In this document: piece after piece, positions 17,883 through 27,011 of the stretch
Position numbering within the stretch: position 1 is the stretch's first letter
Layout: the number at the start of each line of letters is the position of its first letter
Assembly (NCBI GenBank): GCA_020725925.1
Contig: DYTN01000007.1
Coordinates: forward strand, 1-64,000
Direction: 5' to 3'
Source of the DNA: Methanobacteriota archaeon
GTDB taxonomy: Archaea > Thermoplasmatota > Thermoplasmata > UBA10834
Length of the DNA: 64,000 bases
Program-made: the position numbers and the translations under genes
Notes under the pieces: generated by a model
Seen by the model: only the letters and a program-made list of their open reading frames with translations
Databases searched by the model: none
What the model was told of the DNA's origin: nothing

Positions 17883-19073
17883 ATGAAGGCTGTGATTCTG
17901 GCTGCTGGTGAGGGGATGAGGCTGCGGCCTCTGACCGTCTCCGAGCCCAAGGTGATGATACCCGTCGCGAACCGTCCCATACTCGAGTACGTCGTGGACT
18001 CGCTCGTCAAGAACGACGTGCACGACGTAGTGATGGTCGTCGGCTACCGCAAGGAGCGGATCATGTCCCACTTCGAGGACGGGAAGAAGTTCGGGGCGAG
18101 GATCGAGTATGTCGTCCAGGACAAGCAGCTCGGGAACGGGCACGCGCTCCTGTCGGCGAAGGACCGCCTTTCAGATGAGTTCATGGTACTTCCAGGCGAC
18201 AACGTCATAGACTCCCGCGCGGTGGGCGACCTGCTCAGGTCTGGGGCGTGCCCGAGCGCGCTCGTGGTCGAGAGCGAGAACCCGTCGAAGTACGGCGTCG
18301 TCACGCTGGAGAAGGGGGAGATCAAGAGCGTCCACGAGAAGCCAGCGGAGATGATCTCGAACATAATCCTGACGGGCATGTACTGCCTGACAGACAGGAT
18401 ATTCCAGTTCATCGAGCAGTGCATATCGGAGGGGGAGTACGGGCTCAGCAACGCCGTCCAGCTGAGCCTGGGCGCGCAGGCCGTGACCCCGGTGTTCTCG
18501 GACGGCCTGTGGATTGACGCCGTGTACCCGTGGGACCTGCTGGAGCTGAACTCGGCCGCGCTGGAGAACCTGGCCGTGCGCACCTCAGGGAAGATCGAGT
18601 CCCAGGTGGCCCTCGCCGGCCCGATAGGGATAGGCGAGGAGACCGTGATCAGGGCGGGCACGACCATCTACGGGCCCGTGCTGATCGGGGACGGGTGCGA
18701 CATCGGGCCCAACGTGACGATCTTCCCGTCGACCAGCATAGGGAACAGCGTGACGATCGAGCCGTACACGATGGTCAAGAACAGCGTGCTCATGAGCAAC
18801 TGCAGCATCGGCGCTCACTCCTACCTGTCGCACTGCGTGCTCGGGTACGGCGTGAAGTCGCAGTCCCACCTGATGGCCCCGGGGGCGGAGGCCTATGTGA
18901 ACATCTCGGACGAGTTCTTCAAAGTGCCTCACATCGGGTCCATCCTGGGCGAGGACACGAGCTTCGGGACGGGCGTCGCCATCGAGCCTGGGACCGTCGT
19001 CGGTGCCGGGTGCAAGGTCTCGAGCGGCTCTAGGATCACGAGGAACCTTCCGAACCGCTCACTGGTCACATAG
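17883..19073 (+). CDS. Bifunctional sugar-1-phosphate nucleotidyltransferase / left-handed beta-helix acyltransferase-like (GlmU-like)
   Basis: MKAVILAAGEGMRLRPLTVSEPKVMIPVANRPILEYVV; C-terminal hexapeptide repeats. Confidence 0.9.
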   Translation: MKAVILAAGEGMRLRPLTVSEPKVMIPVANRPILEYVVDSLVKNDVHDVVMVVGYRKERIMSHFEDGKKFGARIEYVVQDKQLGNGHALLSAKDRLSDEFMVLPGDNVIDSRAVGDLLRSGACPSALVVESENPSKYGVVTLEKGEIKSVHEKPAEMISNIILTGMYCLTDRIFQFIEQCISEGEYGLSNAVQLSLGAQAVTPVFSDGLWIDAVYPWDLLELNSAALENLAVRTSGKIESQVALAGPIGIGEETVIRAGTTIYGPVLIGDGCDIGPNVTIFPSTSIGNSVTIEPYTMVKNSVLMSNCSIGAHSYLSHCVLGYGVKSQSHLMAPGAEAYVNISDEFFKVPHIGSILGEDTSFGTGVAIEPGTVVGAGCKVSSGSRITRNLPNRSLVT

Positions 19074-19085
19074 GGAGCAACGGGG

Positions 19086-20876
19086 ATGTGCGGGATAGTC
19101 GGATACGCTGGCAGGCGCGAGGCGCAGCCTATACTCCTTGACTGCCTTAAGCGGCTGGAGTACAGGGGTTACGACTCGGCGGGCATAGCAGTCGCAGGCA
19201 AGGGGCTGCAGCTGTTCAAGTCGAAGGGCGAGATCGCGGTGCTCGAGTCGAAGATGCCCCGGATGCCGGGGACCGTCGGGATCGCGCACACGAGGTGGGC
19301 CACGCAAGGCAAGCCCACGACGGAGAACGCGCATCCGCTCGACGACTGCTCTCACAGGCTGGCCATCGTGCACAACGGCATCATAAGCAACTTCATGGGG
19401 TTGAAGGAGTCCCTGGTGAAGGACGGGCACAGGTTCGCCAGTGAGACGGACACCGAGGTCTTCGCGCACTTGGTCGAGTCCGAGCTGAAGGGCGACCTCG
19501 TGGACGCCGTCTCGAAGGCGCTCAGGCAGGTCGAGGGCACATACGCCTTCGCTGTCGTGGCCGCGGACCGGAGCGAGATCGTGGCGACCAGGCGGGAGAG
19601 CCCTCTGGTCGTCGGCCTGGGAGAGGGGGAGAACTTCCTCGCGAGCGACGTGACGGCCCTGTTGAAGTACACCAACCGTGTCGTCTACATCCAGGACGAC
19701 GAGGTCGTCCGGGTCACGATGGACTCGGTGTCGATCCGCGGTCCCAGCGGGGAGCTGGTCGAGCGCGAGGCGCAGAAGATCACATGGAGCCTCGAGGATG
19801 CGGAGAAGGGCGGGTATCCTCACTTCATGCTGAAGGAGATATTCGAGCAGCCTGACGCCATCCACGACTCCCTGCTCGGGAGGATCGAGACGCTCGAGAC
19901 GGAGCCGTTCTTCCAGGGGGACAGCTTCACCAGCGTCAAGGTGGTCGCGTGCGGCACGTCGTATCATGCGGGGCTCGTCGGGAAGTACATCATCGAGGAG
20001 CTCGCGAAGATCCCCACCACGGTCCAGATATCCTCTGAGTACAGGTACTCCCCGGTCGCGAGGGAGAGCCCGCTCGTGGTGCTCATCACCCAGAGCGGCG
20101 AGACCGCGGACACATTGGGCGCCGCGAGGGAGGCGAGGAAGAGGGGCAACAAGACCGTGGGCATAGCGAACGTCGTGGGCTCGGCCATCACGCGCGAGGT
20201 GGACCACGTGATATACACACGGGCGGGGCCGGAGATAGGCGTGGCCGCGACGAAGACCTTCGCGACGCAGCTCGCGGCGCTGTATCTCTTGGCTATGGAC
20301 CTCGGGGTCCAGAACCGGGTGCTGACGGCCCAGGCGAAGAGGTCCATCACGGGCTCTCTAAGGAACCTCCCCAGGGCTGTCCAGGATGTGTTGAACCAGG
20401 CGCACCTGATCGAGGCCCTCGCGAACAAGTACTCGGGTGCGAAGGACATGTTCTTCATCGGAAGGGGGATCAACTACCCCGTCGCCTTGGAGGGCGCGCT
20501 CAAGACCAAGGAGATATCGTACGTCCACGGGGAGGGGTTCCCCGCCGGGGAGCTCAAGCACGGGCCCTTGGCGCTCATCTCGAAGGAATCGCCCGTGGTG
20601 GCCATCGCGGTCAAGGACCACACCTACGAGAGGATGCTCGGGAACATAAGCGAGTGTTCCGCCAGAGGAAGCCCAGTGATAGCGGTGGCGTTCGAAGGGG
20701 ACACGGAGATAGCGAAGTACGTGGACGATACCATCCGCGTGCGGGAGATCCCGCCGATATTCGCGCCCGTGCCCATCATTGTGGTGCTCCAGCTGTGGGC
20801 ATACTACCTGGCAAAGGCGAAGGGATGCCCGATTGACAAGCCGAGGAACATCGCCAAGACGGTGACCGTCGAGTGA
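19086..20876 (+). CDS. glmS: Glutamine--fructose-6-phosphate aminotransferase (isomerizing)
   Basis: MCGIVGYAGRREAQPILLDCLKRLEYRGYDSAGIAV; SIS domains; C-terminal KPRNIAKTVTVE. Confidence 0.97.
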   Translation: MCGIVGYAGRREAQPILLDCLKRLEYRGYDSAGIAVAGKGLQLFKSKGEIAVLESKMPRMPGTVGIAHTRWATQGKPTTENAHPLDDCSHRLAIVHNGIISNFMGLKESLVKDGHRFASETDTEVFAHLVESELKGDLVDAVSKALRQVEGTYAFAVVAADRSEIVATRRESPLVVGLGEGENFLASDVTALLKYTNRVVYIQDDEVVRVTMDSVSIRGPSGELVEREAQKITWSLEDAEKGGYPHFMLKEIFEQPDAIHDSLLGRIETLETEPFFQGDSFTSVKVVACGTSYHAGLVGKYIIEELAKIPTTVQISSEYRYSPVARESPLVVLITQSGETADTLGAAREARKRGNKTVGIANVVGSAITREVDHVIYTRAGPEIGVAATKTFATQLAALYLLAMDLGVQNRVLTAQAKRSITGSLRNLPRAVQDVLNQAHLIEALANKYSGAKDMFFIGRGINYPVALEGALKTKEISYVHGEGFPAGELKHGPLALISKESPVVAIAVKDHTYERMLGNISECSARGSPVIAVAFEGDTEIAKYVDDTIRVREIPPIFAPVPIIVVLQLWAYYLAKAKGCPIDKPRNIAKTVTVE

Positions 20877-20884
20877 CCGCCCGG

Positions 20885-21892
20885 TCAGGCGAGCCGCTCC
20901 GGGCAGATGGGCCTCCGGGAGCAGTGGACGCACTTCCCGGGCCTGTTGTGGTTCCTGTGCACATCGCCGGTCTTTGAGATCTCGCGCATCTCCGCGAGCT
21001 TCTCCAGCAGGACCTTCTTGAGGTCCTCGTTGTACTCGATCTCGTGCTCATGCTCCGGGTACTTGAGCAGCCCGTACGGAGGAGCTCTCCCCTTCGTCTC
21101 CTCGATGAGAAGGCAGTATGCGGCGATCTGGAGTATGTGTGAGAAGAGCGGCCCTCGCGGAGTCCTCCCCGTCTTCTCCTCGACCGGGATGACATTGTCG
21201 TTCATCTTGATGACGTAGTCTGGCCTGCCCGTCAGCCCGTGTTTCTCCGACTTGAACACCATGGAGTTGTCGAGGTCTATGTACTCTATCTTCCCATCTA
21301 CTCTGAACTCCTTCCTGAGCCCTTCCACAATATCTGTCGAGCGGAGGGATCTGTAGAGGAAGAACGACGCCCCGACCAGCCACGCCACTGCGACCGCCTC
21401 AAGCGCCTCCGCCAGCCTGATGTCCTTGATCAGGAACGCAACCGCGCTCACAGCTACGATCACGGCAACTATCGCGAAGATGAGGATGATTTTCTCGTAC
21501 TCGACGACGGAGCTCTGGATCGTCGACTTGGCAGACTTGTACAGGAAGAAGAGAGCCGCGAGCACCCATATGAGGGCTACAACGCCCAGTATCTGGGATA
21601 TCGTGACTGATTCCTTGAGCGGGAGGAGTTCGAGGCCGATGATCGCCGTCACCGTCGCAACTATCGCCCACCAGAACACGAGCTTCTCGGACTCGCGTGC
21701 AGTCCTCTCACCGGAATCTATCTTCCACAGGGACCTGCCCAGGCGGTCGTGCCCCTTGATCCCCTGCGCCAGCCCCTCGCTCTCGCCCTCGAACTCCGAG
21801 CTCAGCCACCAGCTCAGGGGACAGTAGCTGTACTTCTCCAGGTCCCCCGCTGATATGTACTTGGCCGAGGTTCGGTTCATCCGGGGAATCAT
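20885..21892 (-). CDS. Cas4/RecB-like PD-(D/E)XK nuclease with transmembrane insertion
   Basis: N-terminal YCPLSWWL; GRPDYVIKMNDNVIPVEEKTGRTPRG; HILQIAAYCLLIEE; C-terminal CVHCSRRPICPE cluster; about four hydrophobic helices between N-terminal and nuclease parts. Confidence 0.75.
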   Translation of the reverse strand: MIPRMNRTSAKYISAGDLEKYSYCPLSWWLSSEFEGESEGLAQGIKGHDRLGRSLWKIDSGERTARESEKLVFWWAIVATVTAIIGLELLPLKESVTISQILGVVALIWVLAALFFLYKSAKSTIQSSVVEYEKIILIFAIVAVIVAVSAVAFLIKDIRLAEALEAVAVAWLVGASFFLYRSLRSTDIVEGLRKEFRVDGKIEYIDLDNSMVFKSEKHGLTGRPDYVIKMNDNVIPVEEKTGRTPRGPLFSHILQIAAYCLLIEETKGRAPPYGLLKYPEHEHEIEYNEDLKKVLLEKLAEMREISKTGDVHRNHNRPGKCVHCSRRPICPERLA

Positions 21893-21904
21893 GCTTGCCT
21901 AGTC

Positions 21905-22690
21905 CTAAGAACCTTTCCACCCGATCTTGTCGCGCTCGCAGTCGTCGAAGAAGGTGCCTGGGAGGAGCACGATGCCCTCCGGGGGCTCGATTCCCTCAAG
22001 GAACCCGAACCAGTAGACGACCGCGCCCGGGCCGAAGATGTCTGTGTAAGGCTTGAGCTGCCTACGGACGTTCTTTCTGAGCTCGATCTCGTCCCCGAAG
22101 GACGCCTTGGATTCGATCCAGCAGACCTTCGTGCCGTCGATATGTATGGGCTTGTCAAGGAGGCAGTCAGGGGTCTTCTTGTGTGTGTTCCTGAGGTCCT
22201 CCTCGGTCCTGTACGTTATGCCCCTCTTGTCCAGCCACTCGTGGAGCTTCCTCTCGCCCCACACGCCTCTGTCGGTCTGTATCTGGGCGCCCCTGGGTGA
22301 GTAGACCATGTCCTCCTCGTCTATCTGCTGGAACTCCTTCTTGAGCCTCTTGTCGTGGCAGGTGTTCGGGTCTCGGATGTACTTCCAGTACTGCTTCCTC
22401 GTGAGGTGTATCTCCGGTGCCATCATCAGCCCGAGCAGCACGGGCGGGAAGTTGATCTGCCTCGCGATGCGGGCTATCGGCGTGCCCCTCCGCCACTCCT
22501 TCGCGATCTTCTTGATGTCCTTCTTGACGATGTAGAACCTCCTCGTGGCGTCCCTGACGGTCCTCTGGGTGTAGAGCACCAAGAGGAACTCTCGGTCCAT
22601 GCCGAGCTTCTTGGCGAGGTAGTCTATGTCGTGTGCCTTTCTGAGCTGAGAATAGATGTCTCTATAGTCTTCGAACTTCATCAGTGTCAC
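21905..22690 (-). CDS. CDIN1/C15orf41-like TPD-motif nuclease
   Basis: Helical N-terminus, then WGERKLHEWLDKRGITYRTEEDLRNTHKKTPDCLLDKPI...KVCWIESKASFGD. Confidence 0.72.
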   Translation of the reverse strand: MTLMKFEDYRDIYSQLRKAHDIDYLAKKLGMDREFLLVLYTQRTVRDATRRFYIVKKDIKKIAKEWRRGTPIARIARQINFPPVLLGLMMAPEIHLTRKQYWKYIRDPNTCHDKRLKKEFQQIDEEDMVYSPRGAQIQTDRGVWGERKLHEWLDKRGITYRTEEDLRNTHKKTPDCLLDKPIHIDGTKVCWIESKASFGDEIELRKNVRRQLKPYTDIFGPGAVVYWFGFLEGIEPPEGIVLLPGTFFDDCERDKIGWKGS

Positions 22691-22888
22691 AGTCCAGCCT
22701 AGCGCTGAACGATCCGTTCAATCCGCTTCTGTTTGCGCCTGTTATATTCTCAGTCTACTTATGCCTTTGCGGCCGACCGCCACATTCTCCCTGCCTGGTT
22801 GGCCCAAACATTAATGCTGCACAAGCTTGAAATGCGCACAAGTCATGGCCATCCTGCCGTTCTATGCGGCTTTTGGGAGGTGCTTGGA

Positions 22889-23986
22889 TTGCCTGAGAGT
22901 GGTGTCCGAAGGGTCATCCTGCCAGCGCGGTACGTCCAAGGCTCGGGCGTGCTCAGCCAGCTGGGGTCCCACGTTAGGCAGTACGGCACGAGGCCCTTCG
23001 TGGTCGCCGGGCGGACGAGCTTCTCCAAGGTCAAGGCTCGGGTCCAGGCGAGCCTCCTGGCCGCGGGGGTTCCTGTGGTCGCCTACGACGACAGCGTGGG
23101 CGAGTGCACAATGGCCAAGATAAACGAAATCGCCGCTCGGGCCGATGAGCTAGATGTCGACGTGGTCGTCGGCTGCGGCGGGGGCAAGGCCGTCGACACC
23201 GCCAAAGCCGTGGCTGAGAAGCTGCACGTGCCTGCCATCACTGTTCCCACGCAGTGCGCGACCAATGCGGACGGCATGGCCGATGCGGTCATATTCACGG
23301 AGGACCACAGGTTCGTCCAGGACCTGTACCTGAGCAGGGCGCCTGTGCTCGTGCTCGTCGACACCGACGTGGTCGCCCGAGCGCCGCCCCAGTACCTCGT
23401 GCAGGGCATGGGCGACGCGCTCGCGAGCGCCTTCGAGAAGCCGGCATACGCGGCGTCCCAGCGCATGAAGAAGGCTGCGGACCAGGCCACCGAGGCCGCG
23501 CTCGAGGTCAACCTGAGATGCTTCTCGGTGCTCATGGCTCACGGCCTCCAGGCCAAGAAGGATGTCGAGGCTGGGAAGGTGACGGACTCGGTCGAGGCCG
23601 TGGTCGAGGCCATCAAGCTGATGAGCGGGTTCGGATTCGGTGGCGGAGGATGCGCCGCGGCACACGCGGTACACAACGGCCTCACCATCATCCCAGGGAT
23701 TGCGCGCAAGCACGGCGAGATCGTTGCCTACGGCGTCCTCGTCCAGATGGTCCTCGAGAAGCGGCAGATGGGCGAGATCGAGCGGGTCATGCGCTGGTGC
23801 AAATCGCTCGGGCTCCCCACTCGGCTGAGGGACCTCGGGGAGATCGACCGGGGCCAGCTGTTGGCCGCCGCCGAGAAGGCCTGCGACCCGACCGACTCGA
23901 TGAGCTCCATGCCCTTCGCGGTCACCCCGAGGATGGTCCTGGAGGCAATCGAGGAAGTCGAGAGGCTCGGAACGGCTCTGTCGTAG
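22889..23986 (+). CDS. Iron-dependent glycerol dehydrogenase-like protein (start uncertain; ORF open from 22733)
   Basis: VILPARYVQGSGVLSQLG...VVGCGGGKAVDTAKAVAEKLHVPAITVPTQCATNADG. Confidence 0.85.
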   Translation: MPESGVRRVILPARYVQGSGVLSQLGSHVRQYGTRPFVVAGRTSFSKVKARVQASLLAAGVPVVAYDDSVGECTMAKINEIAARADELDVDVVVGCGGGKAVDTAKAVAEKLHVPAITVPTQCATNADGMADAVIFTEDHRFVQDLYLSRAPVLVLVDTDVVARAPPQYLVQGMGDALASAFEKPAYAASQRMKKAADQATEAALEVNLRCFSVLMAHGLQAKKDVEAGKVTDSVEAVVEAIKLMSGFGFGGGGCAAAHAVHNGLTIIPGIARKHGEIVAYGVLVQMVLEKRQMGEIERVMRWCKSLGLPTRLRDLGEIDRGQLLAAAEKACDPTDSMSSMPFAVTPRMVLEAIEEVERLGTALS

Positions 23987-24121
23987 ATTGTCGCGCCGTC
24001 AGGGCGGCGTCTGCTGGCCTGCTGGCCAGGACCAGCAAGGCTATATATCGCCATCACGATTCTTGACCCGAGGCCGCTTCTTGCGGCTGAAGAAGGGATG
24101 ACTTAGAGGAGGCATTCGAAA

Positions 24122-24751
24122 ATGAGCAGTCCGATAAGTACTATCATTGCGCCTGCTGCGAGCCCGCCGTGGTTGCCCAGGGAAGTCGCCGAGGGCCGCA
24201 AGTTCGCCTGGTGGGCGCAGATGTCGTTCTTTGGCATGGCGTTCATATGGTTTCTGCTTGCCATCGTGTCGATAGTCCTGTATGTGGACAACGGAGGCAG
24301 GGGAGCGCTCGTCGTGGGCGTCTTCGGGTTCTTCGCCATGCTGATATGCTTCACGGCCGCCGTGTTCGAGAGGAAGACCGTAATAGACGCGATCGACCAG
24401 GGGAGGTTCCACGACGCGAAGAACGACAGCATCGTGTGGATCATCTTCGGGCTCGTCGGGTTCGTCATACCTGCGCTGTTCCTTATCCTCACCTATGCCA
24501 AGCTCGGGGACGCGCTCGCTGCCCAAGCGCCAGTGGGCTACCAGCCATACTCCCCGGGCACGGTCCAGGTGCAGCAGCCGGCCCCGTACGCGCCACCGCC
24601 CGCACCGATCCAGCCCCCGCCCGTCCCGCAGGCACCGCCGCCAGCTGCAGCGGCGCACCACGCGACTCCGATGGTCAGGTGCAAGAACTGCAACGTGCAG
24701 TACCCGGTGTTCATGCATTCGTGCCCGAACTGCGGCGCCCCGAAAGAGTGA
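24122..24751 (+). CDS. Membrane protein with Pro-rich linker and C-terminal zinc ribbon
   Basis: Several TM helices, Pro/Ala-rich stretch, C-terminal CKNCNVQYPVFMHSCPNCG. Confidence 0.7.
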   Translation: MSSPISTIIAPAASPPWLPREVAEGRKFAWWAQMSFFGMAFIWFLLAIVSIVLYVDNGGRGALVVGVFGFFAMLICFTAAVFERKTVIDAIDQGRFHDAKNDSIVWIIFGLVGFVIPALFLILTYAKLGDALAAQAPVGYQPYSPGTVQVQQPAPYAPPPAPIQPPPVPQAPPPAAAAHHATPMVRCKNCNVQYPVFMHSCPNCGAPKE

Positions 24752-24803
24752 AGCTATCTCCTCCATCGGCCATTCTGCGTTCCCACAGGGCCCAGTGAAC
24801 ACC

Positions 24804-25520
24804 ATGACAGAGATGCTCTACATGAAGGACGTCGATTCAAACTACATCAGGGAGTTCGACGCGAGGGTTCTCGAGCGAGGGTTCGACTTCGTGGTCCTGG
24901 ACAGGACCGCCTTCTATCCCCTTGGTGGGGGGCAACCGTCGGACACCGGACACCTCGAGTGGCCAGGCGGGAAGGCAGAGGTGCGCGAGGTGACCAAGAA
25001 GGAGGGCGTGAGGCACCACCTGGTCCAGAACCCTGATATCGTCCCCGAGATCGTACACGGCGTGCTCAACTGGGAGCGCAGGTATGCTCACATGAAGATG
25101 CACACGGCGCAGCACATCGTCTCGGGCGTGGTCTACGATCTGTACAAGGCCAGGACCGTTGGCAACCAGCTGTATCACGACAGGTCGAGGATAGATTTCG
25201 CCCCTGTCAAGTTCACGGACGAGATGCTCGCGGAAGTGGAGAGGAAGTGCAACGAGGTCCTCTCTACGGGCGCGAAGGTCGAGATCTGCACGGCAGCGCG
25301 GGCCGAGCTCGAACAGACGGTTGATTCTCAGAGGGCCAACTTGGACCTGCTGCCGAAGTCCGTCCAGGACCTCAGGGTCGTCAAGGTGGAGGAGTTCGAC
25401 GTGTGCCCCTGTGCCGGCACTCATGTGAGATCCCTCGCCGAAATCGGCAAGGTGAGGATCACGAAGTGCGAGAACAAGGGGAAGGACAGGGAGAGGGTCA
25501 CTTACGAGCTCGTCGCCTGA
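24804..25520 (+). CDS. alaX: Alanyl-tRNA editing protein AlaX
   Basis: DRTAFYPLGGGQPSDTGHL, KMHTAQHIVSGVV, VCPCAGTHVRSLAEIG. Confidence 0.92.
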   Translation: MTEMLYMKDVDSNYIREFDARVLERGFDFVVLDRTAFYPLGGGQPSDTGHLEWPGGKAEVREVTKKEGVRHHLVQNPDIVPEIVHGVLNWERRYAHMKMHTAQHIVSGVVYDLYKARTVGNQLYHDRSRIDFAPVKFTDEMLAEVERKCNEVLSTGAKVEICTAARAELEQTVDSQRANLDLLPKSVQDLRVVKVEEFDVCPCAGTHVRSLAEIGKVRITKCENKGKDRERVTYELVA

Positions 25521-25611
25521 TTCCTGCAAGCGTGGGCGCGACAATGGCCGACCGGGACTCCAGCTAAACGCTTAAGTACGGATGCCCAGGATACTCGTCC
25601 TTGGGGATCAA

Positions 25612-25860
25612 ATGGTCGAGGCAGAAACGGCGGCGCAGGTTTCCAAGCTGTCGATGCAGATGAGCATCTTGTTCGGGATCATCGGCGTCGGCCTGCTGTA
25701 TCTTGCGATCGGCATATCAGACGCGTCGAACGAGGTCAAGATAATCTGGGCGAGCGGCCTCTCGCTGACTGTCGCGTTCATGTTCCTTGTCATATGGACC
25801 ATGGCGAGAGACAGCATACTGTCGCGCGAGAGGGAGCTCCGAAGGAAGCTGATGCCTTAG
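25612..25860 (+). CDS. Small two-TM membrane protein
   Basis: MVEAETAAQVSKLSMQMSILFGIIGVGLLYLAIG...LTVAFMFLVIWTMARD. Confidence 0.5.
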   Translation: MVEAETAAQVSKLSMQMSILFGIIGVGLLYLAIGISDASNEVKIIWASGLSLTVAFMFLVIWTMARDSILSRERELRRKLMP

Positions 25861-27011
25861 GCAGCCTTCCTGTTGTTCCCGTTCCCCTTTTCCACGTCCT
25901 GGGCCGAGTCCAGGAGCAGCTCCATCAGGTCGACGACCTTGATTCCTGGGACGGTCCTCAGTTGGGTCTCGCAGAACGGGCACGAGGTCACGATGGTCGT
26001 CGCGCCCGTCGCCCTCGCCTCGGCGACCCTCTTCGTCGCGAGCTCCCGGGAGAGCTTCGGAAACGCTGACTGGAGCCCAGCCCCCGCGCCGCAGCACCTG
26101 GACTCGTACCTGTTGTTGGGCATCTCCACGAGCGTCCCCACAGCATTGACGATCTCCCTGGGCTCCTCGAACACTCCCCCGAGCCTTCCGAGGTGGCAGG
26201 GGTCGTGATAGGTGAGGCGCTCCGTGGACCGCTTCAGGTCGAGCTTCCCTTGCCTCACGAGTCCGCTGATCTCCTGTGCTACATGCCTGACATCGATCTT
26301 CACCCCGGACGATTCGACCGACTTCTTCAGCGTGGTGTAACACCCTGGGCACGCAGTCACGATCTTCTTGATGCCAAGCGACTCGAACTTGCGCATGTTC
26401 TCCCGCGACAGCTCCTCGAAGGCCATTGTCTGGCCCACTCTGAGGAGCGTGGACCCGCAGCACGGCTCGTCCTGACCCATCGTGGCGAACTTCACGCCAG
26501 CCCTTTGGAGCAGCCTCGCGCTGGCGACTAAGCTCCTGTTCAGGGGCTTCGTGACGGCCGAAGTGCATCCGGCGAAGAACAGCACCTCGGGGCCTCCAGG
26601 AGAAGCTTTTGATATGTTCAGTCCCTTCGTCCACCTGTTCCTCGCACTCCTTGGCTGAAACCACGGGTTGCCGTAGTTCTTGATGCTGGCCAGGAGGGAG
26701 GAGTGTTCCTTCATCGGCTCGACGCCGTGCTTGAGCAGGTACTCCCTAAAAGCACGCGTGTGCTCGGTGTTCTTCAGCGAGCACCACCTGTCGCAGTTGC
26801 CGCACAGGGTGCATTCGAACGCCGCCTGGACCACGGCCGGCGTGATCTCGAACCTGCCCTGGAGCAGGCCGAGCATGGTCCTGTTCCTGCCCCTCATGCA
26901 GAGCGTCTTCACCTTGAGCGTCTGGTACACCGGGCAGCCCCTCTCGCAGAAGCCGCAGGAGGTTCCGAAGCAGGTCTCGAGCTCCTCCCTGAACTCCTCG
27001 AGGCCATTCAC
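25857..27011 (-). CDS. (Fe-S)-binding protein, GlcF/HdrD-like with CCG domains
   Basis: CGFCERGCPVYQ, CTLCGNCDRWC, FFAGCTSAV, CCGSTL, YHDPCHLGR, CCGAGAG; GTG start overlaps the GlcD-like stop. Confidence 0.88.
   Translation of the reverse strand: MNGLEEFREELETCFGTSCGFCERGCPVYQTLKVKTLCMRGRNRTMLGLLQGRFEITPAVVQAAFECTLCGNCDRWCSLKNTEHTRAFREYLLKHGVEPMKEHSSLLASIKNYGNPWFQPRSARNRWTKGLNISKASPGGPEVLFFAGCTSAVTKPLNRSLVASARLLQRAGVKFATMGQDEPCCGSTLLRVGQTMAFEELSRENMRKFESLGIKKIVTACPGCYTTLKKSVESSGVKIDVRHVAQEISGLVRQGKLDLKRSTERLTYHDPCHLGRLGGVFEEPREIVNAVGTLVEMPNNRYESRCCGAGAGLQSAFPKLSRELATKRVAEARATGATTIVTSCPFCETQLRTVPGIKVVDLMELLLDSAQDVEKGNGNNRKAA

Noticed and set aside
20885-22690. CRISPR adaptation locus based on the Cas4-like gene
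   Set aside because: No cas1, cas2 or direct-repeat array seen in the window; Cas4-like proteins occur outside CRISPR
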